Shown here in pieces: positions 46,316 to 58,643 of a stretch of DNA of 64,000 nucleotides. Positions within the stretch are counted from its first letter, which is position 1, and every line of letters starts with the position of its first letter. The notes beneath the pieces were generated by a model. The model was given only the letters and a program-made list of their open reading frames with translations, made no database searches and was not told where the DNA came from. Origin of the DNA: Ambrosia x helenae (Eukaryota; Streptophyta; Magnoliopsida; Asterales; Asteraceae); contig CM061229.1 in the NCBI GenBank assembly GCA_030844895.1, forward strand, positions 125,393,546 to 125,457,545, read 5' to 3'. Made by a program: the position numbers and the translations under genes.

Positions 46316-46996
46316 AGTTGTGTTCTTTCCGGCCAAGTCTAGTCAACTTCTGTCAAGATTCGGGTCTGGTCAACACTGTTCAACAGATTCGGTCATTGAG
46401 CCGAGTTCGGGTCTGGTCAAAGTTAGTCAACTCTTCAGTCGAGGCACGTACATGTCGGTTCGTGAGTTTATCTCGAGAAGGTATAACGCGCGCCATGTCT
46501 TTGTTTTAAATTGGCTTGCGTTTTATTATTTATATAAATATATACTCTAAATCTGTAACGAACCGAACCGACTTGCTTTTATAAAACACTTTTTATTGAG
46601 TCGACAAAAGAAAATGGTTAACATCTATATATGTACGCTTGTGTAGTCATGTTGCGAACTACGGAAATGTTGAAACTCTTACTACGAAACACATATATTA
46701 TTTGGCGAAGCATAACTTTAAGTGCTATTACTAGCTAGTCGTTTTACTAATTTTTAGAACATTAACCAATAACTAAGCTATACTTACATAAATTATCTTG
46801 ATGACGATCACACACATATATATATATATATACATATTACTTATTCAAAGCATATAGTTCTCGTCTATTATAATTTTTATGACTTAAACCACTTGTCGTG
46901 TATTAAAAGGGCTAGTTAAATTGTATTGCGTTTTGAGATTGTGGACGGTTGATTTTCTTTTTTTGGGAAATATACACGACTTGAGTTTTCGGTTTT
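46316..46996 (+). repeat. 0.7-kb direct repeat, right copy
   Basis: A copy of 33744-34454 with a much shorter CA tract (about 46808-46830). It continues without a break into the rest of the C 5' LTR. Confidence 0.9.
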
Positions 46997-48216
46997 ATAC
47001 AAAAACAGAATAAACTCTGCCCAAATTTTTATAGAATATAAGAAACATACTGGGCGTTCAAATCTAACATGTTTTGCACATAAAGCTACATTTTACATAT
47101 AGATTCTACCCAAACCTTATTTTGTCATAATAGAAGTATATGAATATGAATATACTTGTATATATAAACATAATTTGTACATATATAATTCGGTCTTCGA
47201 ACCAAATTAAACGCAAGAGAAGTTGTACATTATTTTCACTATCCTATTTGTTTCTTTTACAACCAGTTTCAAGTCGCGATCTGAATATTACGTTAAAAGT
47301 ATATATTTCACATAACTATACATAAACGCCTACTTTCGAGAAAACAAAACCAAATTCCTATCGGTTCGTTAAGTCATACACACTTTAAGACGTGCATTCG
47401 TTCAATGCGAGTCTAGGTAGTTTGATAAACTATCTTCAAAAGCATGAAACAAAATCAACTTATTTGCATTAGAATTTAAGGCGTCCTTTACTTGTAATAG
47501 GACACAAGAGATTCAGTTAATGCAGCCTTAGACATTGTTTGCTATCCTTTCATAATGCGCTTCAGGTGAGTTCATACTTGTCCCCCTTTTATTCTTTATT
47601 CTTTGGGGCTCAACATGTATCACTATCAAAACTTAACGATTTCATACTCTTAAAACTATTATGCTCAATCTAAATGCTATTATGCTATGCCATACTAGAA
47701 TTCAAAGTCTTACATACAAATGTACGATTAGTTGACAACCCACCTTACATGTATAGCGCTATAGGTTGACACGCCGCCCCCTTTATGGGTCATGATAAGA
47801 TGAAGTCTTTTGTGTTATCGAGTGTTTTTGCCGTTTGTATGGTTCTACGTGCATATGCTTATAACATGATGATTTGAGTAAAACTTTCTTATACTATGTA
47901 CGTAGGTCAAAACTAATATGCTCACCAATACTTTATGTGTTGACGGATATTTTATACATGTTGCAGGAAAATCTTGATGAGACGATACAAGAAACATCAC
48001 TTAGGATTCGGCCTTAGAAACAAACGAAAACAATCTTTATTTTACTTCATGGTTCAAGTTGATGTATATTTCTCATGAACAAATTGTATACTTGTTGAAT
48101 CTTAGATACGAATGAAATCTATTTTAATCTATTGTCACAATTTAGTGTTATGAAGTCTTTGAACAATCTATCACAAGTCTCATCTCGATGTTTCCGCCAT
48201 CGGTTGGGGTGTGACA
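46997..48216 (+). repeat. 5' LTR of C, last part
   Basis: It ends CCATCGGTTGGGGTGTGACA, like the B LTR end (GGTTGGGGTGTTACA). It has no partner in the window, because the C 3' LTR is truncated before this segment. No gene in it. Confidence 0.75.
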
Positions 48217-48233
48217 GATTGGTATCAGAGCCA
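48217..48233 (+). promoter_or_regulatory. Primer-binding site of element C
   Basis: GATTGGTATCAGAGCCA directly after the LTR, as in elements A and B. Confidence 0.92.
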
Positions 48234-48392
48234 TAACTATAGGGAATTAGGAAAATTGCCATGATTGACCTAGTCTATAGTTAGGAACCTTTATTTGATT
48301 ACTCCTTTTACGTGCTTGAAATACTTGACATTCCTACTAAGGCAACGTATACTTTGATACAAAGACACTCGTATTTCACAAACGAAAGAATC

Positions 48393-48762
48393 TCACCGAA
48401 ATAGGAGTGATTCCCTTACTTTGGTGACCACTTTCAATCCCTCATTTTTCTAAAATCTTCAAAATTTCACCATCGAGATAGGAGTGATTTCCTTACCTTG
48501 ATGACAAATTCACTCATCTCATTCTAGTGAAACCTTACCGAAGAGTTAGGATCAACTTCCTTTACTCTATGGGTAAGTATCAATCCACAATTCAAAGACG
48601 AAAATATCCACATCTTGATGACTAGTTTCATACTCCCTCATCTTGTAGAAGCTCCACTACCAAGTTAAGAGTGAATTCCTTTATCTTGGTATCGCTTCAT
48701 CCCTATACATTATCATAGCAACTTTATCATCAAGCTAGGAGTGATTCCCTTTACCTCGGTGA
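48393..48762 (+). promoter_or_regulatory. Array of five leader hairpins in element C
   Basis: Units at 48393-48427 (TCACCGAA / TTTGGTGA), 48471-48503 (CATCGAG / CTTGATG), 48534-48577 (CTTACC / GGGTAAG with inner GAGT / ACTC), 48658-48691 (TACCAAG / CTTGGTA) and 48727-48762 (TCATCAAG / CTCGGTGA). The stem sequences differ but pair in each unit. The loop keeps TAGGAGTGAT and an inner GGA:TCC pair in four of five units. The position right after the primer-binding site suggests an RNA function in packaging, dimerisation or translation; that role is inferred. Confidence 0.7.
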
Positions 48763-51659
48763 TTAGTTCCATTCCTTAAATTTTTCAATCTCTCCAAAGT
48801 CTCAAACTTTCGATTTAGAATGGACATGTAGTAACTGGAAGGGTGAATACCGTTAACCGAAACCTCGGCGAGAGTATTTCCACCTATTAGGCCAAAGCAT
48901 GATTCCAAAACTCAAAAGAATTTTCGACCACCTTGGTTAGTCGTAGTTCCGTTCCGGAACAATCCAAACCTTGTAAATCTCTTTTACGTTCTACAACCAA
49001 CTTCAAATCCATTTTATTAGATGCATTACTTCAACCTCTCACACTTCTATCTAATCCTAGTTTTGAATTTCTCAAAAGTATCGATAAACATCATCATTTC
49101 TGAAAATATTTAATTTTTAATATCTTCAAATATTTTAATCAAATATTTTATAAAATATTTGGTTTCATATTAAAGTGTTTTATTTTCAAGTATTTTCGAT
49201 TATGCTTTTACAAAGTTTTCTTCAACCTTATACATCGATTTGCAATCGATTCTATAAAAGTTATATTCTAAACAAACCGAAATTTTCAAATTTATGACAT
49301 TGTTCTCAAATAAAAATATCAAATAAATATTTTCGAGTTTTATAAATTATTATACATATTCAGCATCATGCATCAAAACCTTTACATCATGTATTTTTTT
49401 ATTCATATTATCATACTTCACATTTTGTTCTTATTTACGTTACGTTATACAACTTAATTTTAAAACGAATTAATAATTCAATTATTATTCTATACATTCT
49501 AACATTTGTTAACGTCTAATTTACAGACAGGCATAATGCCAATTATTATTTTACATTATTCTATTTATGTCATATTTGATTCAACCCATATGTATCTCTC
49601 TATAACATACTCAAAAGTTTTAACAAATATTTATCTATACCTTACGATTTCATTATTTTTCGTATTTCCTTGTTACCGTTCTAAGTCTCCCCTGTATTTA
49701 AAAAAAAAACAATCTTGTTCGAAAAAGGTACATAATTATTTTCGTTATGCGCGATTTCGTAATGCAAAAAAAAATATTTACGAAAATGAATTCTTCTTTC
49801 ATGAAACATGAAGTCCTTTTATTTACCTAGTTCATACCTGGTTTACAATTGAAAATTTTTGACAACATATAAAACTTGACCTTCTCATATATGGGTTATA
49901 ATAAGGATCATAAGCTCTTTTCGTAAGCAAACGTCTATAAATTATTAATTCTTATTTTTGTAAAACCAATCATTTTAATAAACTTGATTTCATGTCAACT
50001 AGTCTATACCCACATATCTACAAACTTGCAAACTTATTAAGCTAAACTATTTACCAACAACATTTTCATTTTCCACAACCAAGGTTTAAATTTCAACTAT
50101 ATTCCATATACATCATTCCCTACGAAATTTGAGTATTTATCGACCAAAAACTTCATTTTTCTAATATCAAAATTTCCTTATCATCCATGATTCACTTCCG
50201 ATATGGGTCCTCTATTTCTACAATCACTGACTTACATATTGTTAACATTCTTCAACACATTATACATCTCCATCTCCTACAAAGCATAGTTACTCCTTAA
50301 TTACTCTTGCCAGAGGGATGACTATTCTCTTTTTTTTATAATAAACTCAAACATGTTTTTCCATCCTGATTGTCCGAAGACGCTTATCTATGTACGATAC
50401 AATCGGAAATACCTCTACATATATGTTTACAATTGCATCTTAACACTTTTACAAATACACTTTCAACTTTAATACATTTATCTATCTGAAAACCAGTAGA
50501 GATCTATATGTCCTCTCGACAGTCGGATACACTTCTAGATACGCCTTCTTAGATACAATCATACTTATGATACATTACTTGATATGTTTTGATACACATA
50601 AATCTTTCCAAAAACTATGAAGCCTGATACTTGAAATTCGATGCATAATCTATGATACTTGCAAACTTGATCATGCATGAAACTTGTTTATCCATGAAAC
50701 CTAAGACTTGATTTTGCGTAAGACTAGATTTTCCTATGATATTGAAAATGGATATTCTATGATACTTGTAATATCCTATAAGCTTAATTTTTCACTTAAT
50801 ACAATATAAATCGTCATAAAAACATTCTATCCACAAATTTGAACTCGCTTATATATAAAACTCAAAACATCTCAGTACTAATATTGAATCTCCTTTAAAA
50901 TTGTAAAAGTAAACGATCCCTTTTTATTTCAATAAATGCATAAACATTACCTTATGGATTGCACTTACAATAATTATAGGAATACATCTCGTTAAGATGT
51001 AGCCTTCCAGACAACCAGTTTTGGTTGTAGCACATACCTAAATTCGTACGTACTTATATTCATATGCATGCTTGTTTCGTTAATGCTTGCTTGTCTACCT
51101 GCATGCATCATCATTACTTTATCAAGTCGTCACATATCTACGTGTGTGTTTCACAAATATGATTACTAGCTCTTGGTGTTAGGACACATGTACGTCATAT
51201 CCATCATTTTATTTCGAGTTAGTGTCATAGAAGGACATAACACCCTAATGTAAGGTAAATTGACGATTGCGGTCCGAACGTAATCATGAATTTACAGGTA
51301 CGTTAAGGTGAGATGGAACTCTATTTAGGATTGGTGGTAGATGCCCATCACAAATTCAAAATACCAAAGGTGTGGTGGATTAGCTGCATTACACCCTCTA
51401 TATAACACTAATGGTGTATCGAAGATGTGACTGAGGGTCGGACCAATGACCAACTCCAGTCAACCTAACAACTACAATAGGCGTTGCCCTAAGTCTAAGT
51501 GGAGCTATTCTAACAATTATTAAAACACATTTGAAACATTACTCATATTCGTCATCTAAAATTCAATAACACAAACTATACCCTTACATTCCCATTCTTC
51601 CTAGTGTTGCAACAATACCTAACAGTCCTTCCGATTAAATTTCAAGGACGAAATTTTCT
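48763..51659 (+). mobile_element. Non-coding internal region of element C
   Basis: Nearly 3 kb with stops in all frames, only short AT-rich frames and no gag or pol motif. The last 500 bp resemble a 3' untranslated region leading to the PPT. Parts around 50520-50760 repeat words such as GATACTTG and CTTGAT, suggesting degenerate low-complexity expansion. Confidence 0.6.
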
Positions 51660-51673
51660 AAAGTAGGGGAGAC
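51660..51673 (+). promoter_or_regulatory. Polypurine tract of element C
   Basis: AAAGTAGGGGAGAC abuts the 3' LTR. The same tract occurs in element B on the other strand at 46069-46084. Confidence 0.88.
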
Positions 51674-53130
51674 TGTAACGCCCGCTCTTCTCTAATAATA
51701 TAATAATAATATTCATTGTATTAAACGATTTTTTTTAATTTGTTAACAATAATATCTTGTTAACAAGAAATACATTATTTATTAATAAATTTAATTAATT
51801 AAATTCTTTAAATAACGCGTTGTAAGTAGTAACATACTAGTAAACCGATACTTATCCTGGTAAATCTCTAAACGCGACAAAATATATATATATAATAATT
51901 ACGCAGTTCAAATAATTGTTTTAATTAGTTTTACATTTATATGTTATGTGAAATAACTATATAGGGGTTTAACGAGTCCAGTTCATAAACGAGACCAGAG
52001 TCGGTTATTGGTTCGTGTAAACAGTAACTCTCCACCTAACCCACCTACCAAACCCTAACTATTTAAACCCCATTATCTTCCTTCACCTTTCCTACTCCTT
52101 CTTCCCCAAAGAAAAACCCTAGCCATCTCTCCCATTTCCCTGTTAGTTTTCTTTCACACACTCACACCCGCCTACCTCCTCCTCCCTCATTTACCGACAG
52201 GCGAACCCCCTTCCAACCACCACCACTCGAGCCACCAATAACCACCGCCTACAACAGAAGCAACAACAAGACAGAGCACAACCCGACCCCCTAACTCTGA
52301 CCCGACGCACCAAGACAATCAGCAATGACATTCCCCTCCATTATTAGGAACGGCCGGCCACCACCATGGATGGTGGTGGCGGCGCTGTCTGAGTAACACG
52401 ACAGGGATATTAGGGTCGTTTCATTCAGATTATTCTGGGCCAGGTTTGGTAATTGGAGTCTGGTCTCGTGACAGTTATGTTCGATTGATGTCAGATTCGA
52501 GGTGAGGCGTAGTTGTGATTGCAGCGGTTAGTGAAGTTTGTCCGGTTCTGGTTCCCGTCGGATTGGTACTGTGACCGGCAGTGGTCGGGATTAGCGACGG
52601 TGGTGTTGTCCTTTGTGTTGTTCGTCTTGGTTTGTCCCGGGTTAGATTATTATGGTGCAGCAACAATGGAAGGTACGATGGGGTTGGGTCTCGAGTCTTG
52701 GTTTCCCTTCAGGTTATTGATTCATCATTTAGGTTTTGGTTTGAGTTGTGTTCTTTCCGGCCAAGTCTAGTCAACTTCAGTCAAGATTCGGGTCTGGTCA
52801 ACACTGTTCAACAGATTCGGTCATTGAGCCGAGTTCGGGTCTAGTCAAAGTTAGTCAACTCTTCAGTCGAGGCACGTACATGTCGGTTCGTGAGTTTATC
52901 TCGGGAAGGTATAACGCACGCCATGTCTTTGTTTTAAATTGGCTTGCGTTTTATTATTTATATAAATATATACTCTAAATCTGTAACGAACTGAACCGAA
53001 TTGCTTTTATAAAACACTTTTTATTGAGTCGACAAAAGAAAATGGTTAACATCTATATATGTACGCGTGTGTAGTCATGTTGTGAACTACGGAAATGTTG
53101 AAACTCTTACTACGAAACACATATATTATT
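51674..53130 (+). repeat. 3' LTR of element C, truncated
   Basis: Collinear with 29994-30384 and 33069-about 34135 and preserving the empty site of the B solo LTR. It ends after CACATATATTATT where Harbinger-like sequence starts; the remaining half of the LTR is not in the window. Confidence 0.9.
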
Positions 53131-54770
53131 AGGAGGTTTTATGGCCATTAGTGTAACACCACTCCTAGCCTTAGGGGGATATGGCGTCCACGGGTAGCCC
53201 AATACCCACACAGTAACACGACCGCTGTGGGTATTGGTAGGGTCTCGCGAATCGTTTCCCTGGTATTATCTAACGGGCAGTGAATGCCACATTTAAATGC
53301 AAAAGTCTAATTTATTTACCATATTTGACCGTTTATAATTTAAAAAAGAAAGAAAATTTTACCACCCTTTATGAACATCATATACTTTATTTCACACACA
53401 TAAAATTTTATACAATTACATACATTAATATTTAAATGGGTGGTGGCAATTTGTTTGCGATTACATATCGTCGTCAAATCATCTCGTGCAAAACCGCTAA
53501 CCCACCAACAAACTACCGACTATACACCCACCGACAACAAACCCTTCGACTTTAAACCCACCGGCTACCAATGCATCGAAGTCAAACCCTCCAACATTTG
53601 AAATTTATGATTCACAACTTTATGGAGATTCATCGACGGAAGAATTGCATTACGTATTTGATTACACAATGGCTCTACTACAACTAGAAGTGATACAGAT
53701 TGGAGATTCTTTTACAGTGCCAGTGCGTAACACTCTTATAGTGCAGAACTCACCGGCTAAAGCCACAACTATTCCAAGTTGGACTGAAGCTTACGAAATT
53801 GGTCCTAGGGCCGAATACGTAATGTATTCGGATTCGGATGAGGAAACGTCTTGTCCGCCACCCAAAAGTGAGGGATATCGATACGAGAGGTTGGCGGACA
53901 TGATAGTGATCATGACTACTCTTCGTCCGAGTCAATTGCACATTCTTTCTTTTATTAGCTATGTATTTCTTTAAGTTTAGGTATATAATAATTTAAATTT
54001 AGGTATGTAATAATTTAAATTTTAGTTATGTAATAATTTTAATTTTAGGAATGAACTAAACGTTAATATCAGAAAAATTACAACTATCAAACTGCATTAT
54101 TTTAACCTAATGCAATAATTGCCATGCTGCATCATGTTCGAAATTGATGTCGTGCGTAGCCACATAGTTGACTTGTGTGAGTTGGATTGCCATATCAGCG
54201 GCAAGATCAGGGTGCTCTGCATTGTGGCTTCAAAGAGGCTCCATCGGTTACACTTGGTGTTGAGATTCGCACACTTACTAACGACCGAATCATTGGTGCG
54301 GTCATTTGTATCGTCTAGTCGATTGAATTCCACCAACACGTTGTGCCGAAACGAATTCCTCCCTGAACAGGGATGATGTTGGTTTTTGACATCTATCCAC
54401 GACATCACTAACGAGACCTCCTCATCTACATTCCATCGGGCCATTTTTACGAGATGATTAGAAGATGATTTTGGTTTTGGTATTAGAAATTATGGAGTTT
54501 TATAGGGTAAAAAGTGGGGTGTAAATTTCTAACAGTTAGGAAACGGTAATATTATCGTTGGGATAAATTAAATTAGTTACTTTTATTAAATTTAAATGAA
54601 AATAAATAAAATCATCAGTGAAGTATTGTCTCCGAAACTGTGTTTTAGTGTAATGAATCATAAAGTGATGTGGTACTATAGGATTGGTAGAATGAAGTGA
54701 TGTGATAGTACATGATTGGTAGAAATCAGTGAAGTGAAATTTTTTTTATGTGGAACACCCCTAATTCCCT
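53131..54770 (-). mobile_element. PIF/Harbinger-like relic
   Basis: The block starts with a terminal-like segment (CATTAGTGTAACACC) and ends with a similar one (TGTGGAACACCCCTAA, about 54752). It contains a Myb-like ORF1 relic on the minus strand and repeats of GATTGGTAGAA with AGTGATGTG (54690-54735) typical of such elements. No transposase frame was found. A plus-strand frame at 53645-53974 (acidic SDSDEE stretch) may be decayed coding sequence; I could not assign it. Confidence 0.5.
54097..54444 (-). pseudogene. Harbinger ORF1 Myb/SANT-like domain relic
   Basis: From the Met at 54444 the frame gives W-DEEVSLVMSWIDV, then a helix region (FRHNVLVEFN, then RTNDSVVSKCANLNTKC). This fits the Myb/trihelix domain of Harbinger ORF1 and the related plant proteins. 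The C-terminal half decays into unrelated residues. It is the counterpart of the part missing from the relic at 26797-27520, but clearly a different copy. Confidence 0.55.
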
Positions 54771-55005
54771 TAGTGATGGTGATGAGCATGGAGAATCCCA
54801 CGCATGCCACTATTGGGAGATAAGAGAGAAATAATTGTTGGATTGGACCTGCAATGATGATTTCCACTAGTGAAGCACACCATTGTTTAGTGGAAGAGAG
54901 ATGATGGAAGATGATGCTAGCGCGGTGATAAGGTAGAGGATCGTGATGAACTGATGATGGTTCGCCTGTGAGTTGTAAACAACTCCACATAGCCTTACGA
55001 TATGT
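54771..55005. other. No gene seen
   Basis: Short spacer between the Harbinger relic and the inverted-repeat element, with no recognisable signal. Confidence 0.4.
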
Positions 55006-55234
55006 TCCGGAGTTTACTAAGGAAGGAAAATAAAATAAAAGAAAGACGTCTCATCCCCTTGTTTTCTTTTCTCCTTTTTTTACTTCTTCTCTCTCTGTAT
55101 CTTTTCAATTTGAGAATATAAATATAAACGTTGTTTTCTCTCGAATTCTCTTTTTTCCTAAAAAAAAAAATAAACCTTAGAACAACCATCCTGCCATTTC
55201 CTTTCTTTCCACTCTTATAAAACTCTGGAACAAG
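55006..55234. mobile_element. Small inverted-repeat (MITE-like) element
   Basis: The ends ATGTTCCGGAGTTT (55004-55019 region) and AAACTCTGGAACAA (about 55221-55234) are inverted. Pyrimidine-rich and purine-rich segments inside are partly complementary. No target duplication was fixed. Confidence 0.4.
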
Positions 55235-55655
55235 GATTTCCCTTCGTTTCCTTTCTTTTTCCTACTTAAATGAGACTCGAAAACACAACGTTAGGGAGCA
55301 TTAGATGGTTAATGGTAGGCGGGGTGCCAACCCAATATACCCTGATTTCGTCCAATCGAGCAGTGCTACATCACCATCCCGGTCCACTACCTCAAAATAC
55401 CTATTTGGATGCAACACTACCTCAACTTTTACATTTTTCTCTCTCTTTCCTACCACACACGGACACTACACCCCAACCCACTACTCGACTTAAGATACCC
55501 GAATAAGAGGGGACAATATTCCTGCACAGATAGTGGGTACCCAAACAGTGCCCCATGTGGCCCAAGGGGAGAAGGGGCACCCTAGGGTACCATAGCCATG
55601 ACCACTCCTATGCTGCCATATCATTTTCACTCCAAATACACTAGAACCACCAAAT
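55235..55655. other. No gene recognised
   Basis: Mixed sequence with a C-rich stretch (55370-55510). The short frames here have no recognisable content. The 5' junction of the following LINE lies near 55655, but no target duplication was found. Confidence 0.35.
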
Positions 55656-58594
55656 CATTGGTGGCGACACTCTATGAGAAGTTGAAAAAGCTTAGAACGG
55701 CTTTACGGGAATGGATTAACAAGGTCAAACAACAAGACGAACAAACTGAAGTAAGACTTCGATTAGAGAAGGACGAGATGGAATTATTGATGGAAGAAAA
55801 AGATTTGGATGAAACAGAATTATGGGTTTGGACCGAATGTAAAAAGAATTTAGAAGAATTGAGTTTTATCGGGCTCGTGATGTGAAACAAAAGTCACGGG
55901 TGAAATGGGCGGCTCTTGGGGATGAAAATACTTCTTTTTTTCATAATATAGTTAATGGGAGAAAGGCGAGGAATGCTATCCCGAGTTTGGATATCAAAGG
56001 AGTGTGGGTTACAAAACCTTCACTAATAAAAAAAGAAGTGTTTAGATTCTTTCGGAATCATATTACCGAAAAGCATTTGGATCGGCCCAAGTTGACTGTT
56101 AATAATATAAGGCGTTTGAATGAAGCCGATTGTGATACTTTGATTGCAGAATTTTCTCGTCAGGGAGTTAAGGATGCGGTTTTTGAATGTGGGTCTAATA
56201 AGGCGCCGGGACCAGATGGGTTTAATTTGTGTTTTGTGAAACGTTACGGGAATTTTTTGGAAAGAGATGTCTTGCAAATAGTGAATGAGTTTTACGAGTC
56301 AGGTACGATCAATAAGGGATGTGGGTCTTCGTTTATAACCTTGATTCCAAAGGTAAAAACACCTATTGGGCTCAAGGATTATAGACCAATTACGCTAATT
56401 GGTATGATTAGTAAAATTGTTTCTAAGATTCTTGCTAATCGATTAAAAAGGGTGTTGGGAAGTGTTATTTCGGAACATCAATCAACCTTTTTAAAGGATC
56501 GTTACATTCTTAATGGGCCTTTGATTGTTAATGAATTAACGGAGTGGTTAAATAGGCAGAATAAGAAGGCTTTTTTGTTAAAAATTGATTTTGAAAAGGC
56601 GTATGATAATGTAAATTGGGATTTTTTTTATATCTATAATGTCTCAGATGGGTTTTCCTTCTCGTTGGTGTTTATGGGTTAGAGGTATTTTGAAGTCAAC
56701 TCGATCTGCGGTTCTGGTGAACAGGTCGCCTACCTTCGAATTTAATTGCAAGAAAGGGTTATGTCAAGGGGATCCCGTCTCACCGTTTTTATTTCTTATA
56801 GTCATGGAGGCTTTGTCTTGTGTGGTGAGTAAAGCGAAAGAAATACATGAATTCACGGGCATTGATTTTACTAATAATGAAGATGAGGTTACACATCTGT
56901 TTTATGTTGATGATGCTCTAATCTTGAGGGATTGGTCGCGCGAGAATTTGGAAAGCACGGCTCGTATTTTGCGTGTTTTTTATTTGTGCTCCGGACTTCG
57001 TATCAACTTGCATAAATCTAATCTTATTGGGGTGGGGTTGATGACAGACAAATTAATGATATGATTCAAATTCTAGGGTGTAAAAAGGGATCTTTTCCTT
57101 TTGAATACCTTGGAATAAAAGTTGGAGCAAATATGAACCGGATTGCTAATTGGTCGAAGGTAGTAGATGTGGTGAAATCTAGGCTTGAGTCTTGGAAAGC
57201 GAGGTTGTTATCGATTGGAGGAAGGTTGGTTCTAATTAAATCGGTGCTTGAAAATCTACCAATTTATTATTTCTCTTTATATAAGGCTCCGAAGAAGGTG
57301 ATAGAAGATATAGAGGCACTTATGACGAGATTTCTATGGGCCGGAACATCCGATGAGAGAAAAAATTGCTTGGGTCGCGTGGGATATTATTAGAAAATCT
57401 AAAAAAGAAGGGGGTTTAGGAGTGTCAAAGTTGCAAACTACAAATGAGGCTCTACTACTTAAATGGGTGTGCAGGTTTAAAAAAAAAGGTGAAAACAACT
57501 TGTGGAAAAGAATTGTACATGGCTGCCATGGATCGAATAGACTATGGAGTTTGCTTCCTTGTAACATTTCGACCAAAGGATGTTGGAAAGAAATTGTAAA
57601 AATTGGAGAAAAAAGAGAGAGCAATGGCAGGAATCTCAATAGCTTCTTCACGGGAACTGTTGGAGATGGTACGACGATTACGTTTTGGGGAGATAGGTGG
57701 TTGGGTAATGAGCCGTTGCGCACTCGATTTCCTCACATTTTTCAGTTAGAAAAAAGGAAGTGGGTTACCATTGCAGAGCAAGTTAGAGAGACTAATGGCG
57801 TGAAGGTAATGAGTTGGGATTGGCGTGCTAGTTCGACCTCTTACGAAGAGGTTACTGAATTGTTCGAGTTGTTATCGGAAATACATGGGTATTCGTGGGG
57901 TACGGGTAATGACAATTTGTTTTGGAAAGGGGATAAATCTCGTATTTTTTCAGTCAAAAGCGCCAAGATTTTGATTAATGGTGGTTCGTCGAAAAGTGGT
58001 AATCATAAGGTAGAGTGGAGAGGTTGGTCTCCTCTTTAGTGTAAAATCCTTGTTTGGAGAGTAGCCTTAGACAGAATTCCCACTAAGAAGAATTTAGTAA
58101 AGAGAGGTGTTCATATTGATAATATGTTGTGCCCACTCTGTGATGCGGAACCAGAAGACTCTTTGCATTTATTTACGGGATGTTTATATTCGAATGAAGT
58201 TTGGACCATGATCGAGTTTTGGTGCAAATTGGTCCCGTCCTTTCTGTTTGATGTTGAAGACTTGCTGCGATTGCAGGATTACCAAGCAAAGTCTAAGGAA
58301 GAAGCTGAGTTCTACAAGGCATCGTGTATACGGCTATGTGGTCGATTTGGAACGAACGGAATGCTAGAGTTTTTAATAATAAGGCGGTAAAGGCAAAGGA
58401 GTTAGTAGAGCATATTAAAATTTTGGCATTTTTTTGGATCCGTAATAGATCCAAATATAGATCCTTAGATTGGAATAAGTGGTGTAAATATCCGTTGGAT
58501 TTGATGTAATGTGGTTTTTCCTCTTGGGTCCTTGGTTTGAGGGCGCTTGTGGTGGTTTTTTTTTGTTGAATGAAGTTTAATTTTAAAAAAAAAA
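55656..58594 (+). pseudogene. L1-type LINE, 5'-truncated ORF2 with frameshifts
   Basis: LINE ORF2 nicks the target and copies its RNA in place. The endonuclease domain is missing by truncation; what remains starts just before the RT. RT signs: KAPGPDGFN (about 56200), LIPKV and KDYRPI (about 56340-56390), FEKAYDNVNW (about 56590), GDPVSPFLF (about 56770) and YVDDALI (about 56905). A zf-RVT domain follows, with CPLC and a later HLF..C (about 58130-58165). Frames change near 55870, 56640, 57060 and 57360, and a stop lies at 58037. The tail ends with A10 (58585-58594). Related to the LINE downstream, with matching blocks (GVWVTKPSL), so both belong to one L1 clade. Confidence 0.9.
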
Positions 58595-58643
58595 GAATAT
58601 GAAAAACGAATATTGAATACATAATTACCAAAATGATCGTGAC

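Larger units (their letters stand above)
29994..53130 (+). mobile_element. LTR retrotransposon C, non-coding, nested with A and B
   Basis: The 5' LTR starts TGTAACGCCCGC at 29994 and ends GGTTGGGGTGTGACA at 48216. It is interrupted by a B solo LTR (30385-33063) and by a block (34455-46315) between direct repeats. The primer-binding site follows at 48217, the internal region runs 48217-51673, the PPT is at 51660-51673, and the 3' LTR starts at 51674 and is truncated at about 53130. The 3.5-kb internal region has no gag or pol frame, so this is a large non-autonomous (LARD-like) element. The LTR halves differ by roughly 2% by eye, making it the oldest layer of the nest. Confidence 0.85.

Noticed and set aside
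49506..49811. 101-codon frame in the internal region of element C
   Set aside because: Low-complexity AT-rich frame without gag or pol motifs.
53131..53165. An intact terminal inverted repeat pair for the Harbinger relic
   Set aside because: The similar segments at 53145 and 54752 are in the same orientation, so they cannot be the two ends of one element.
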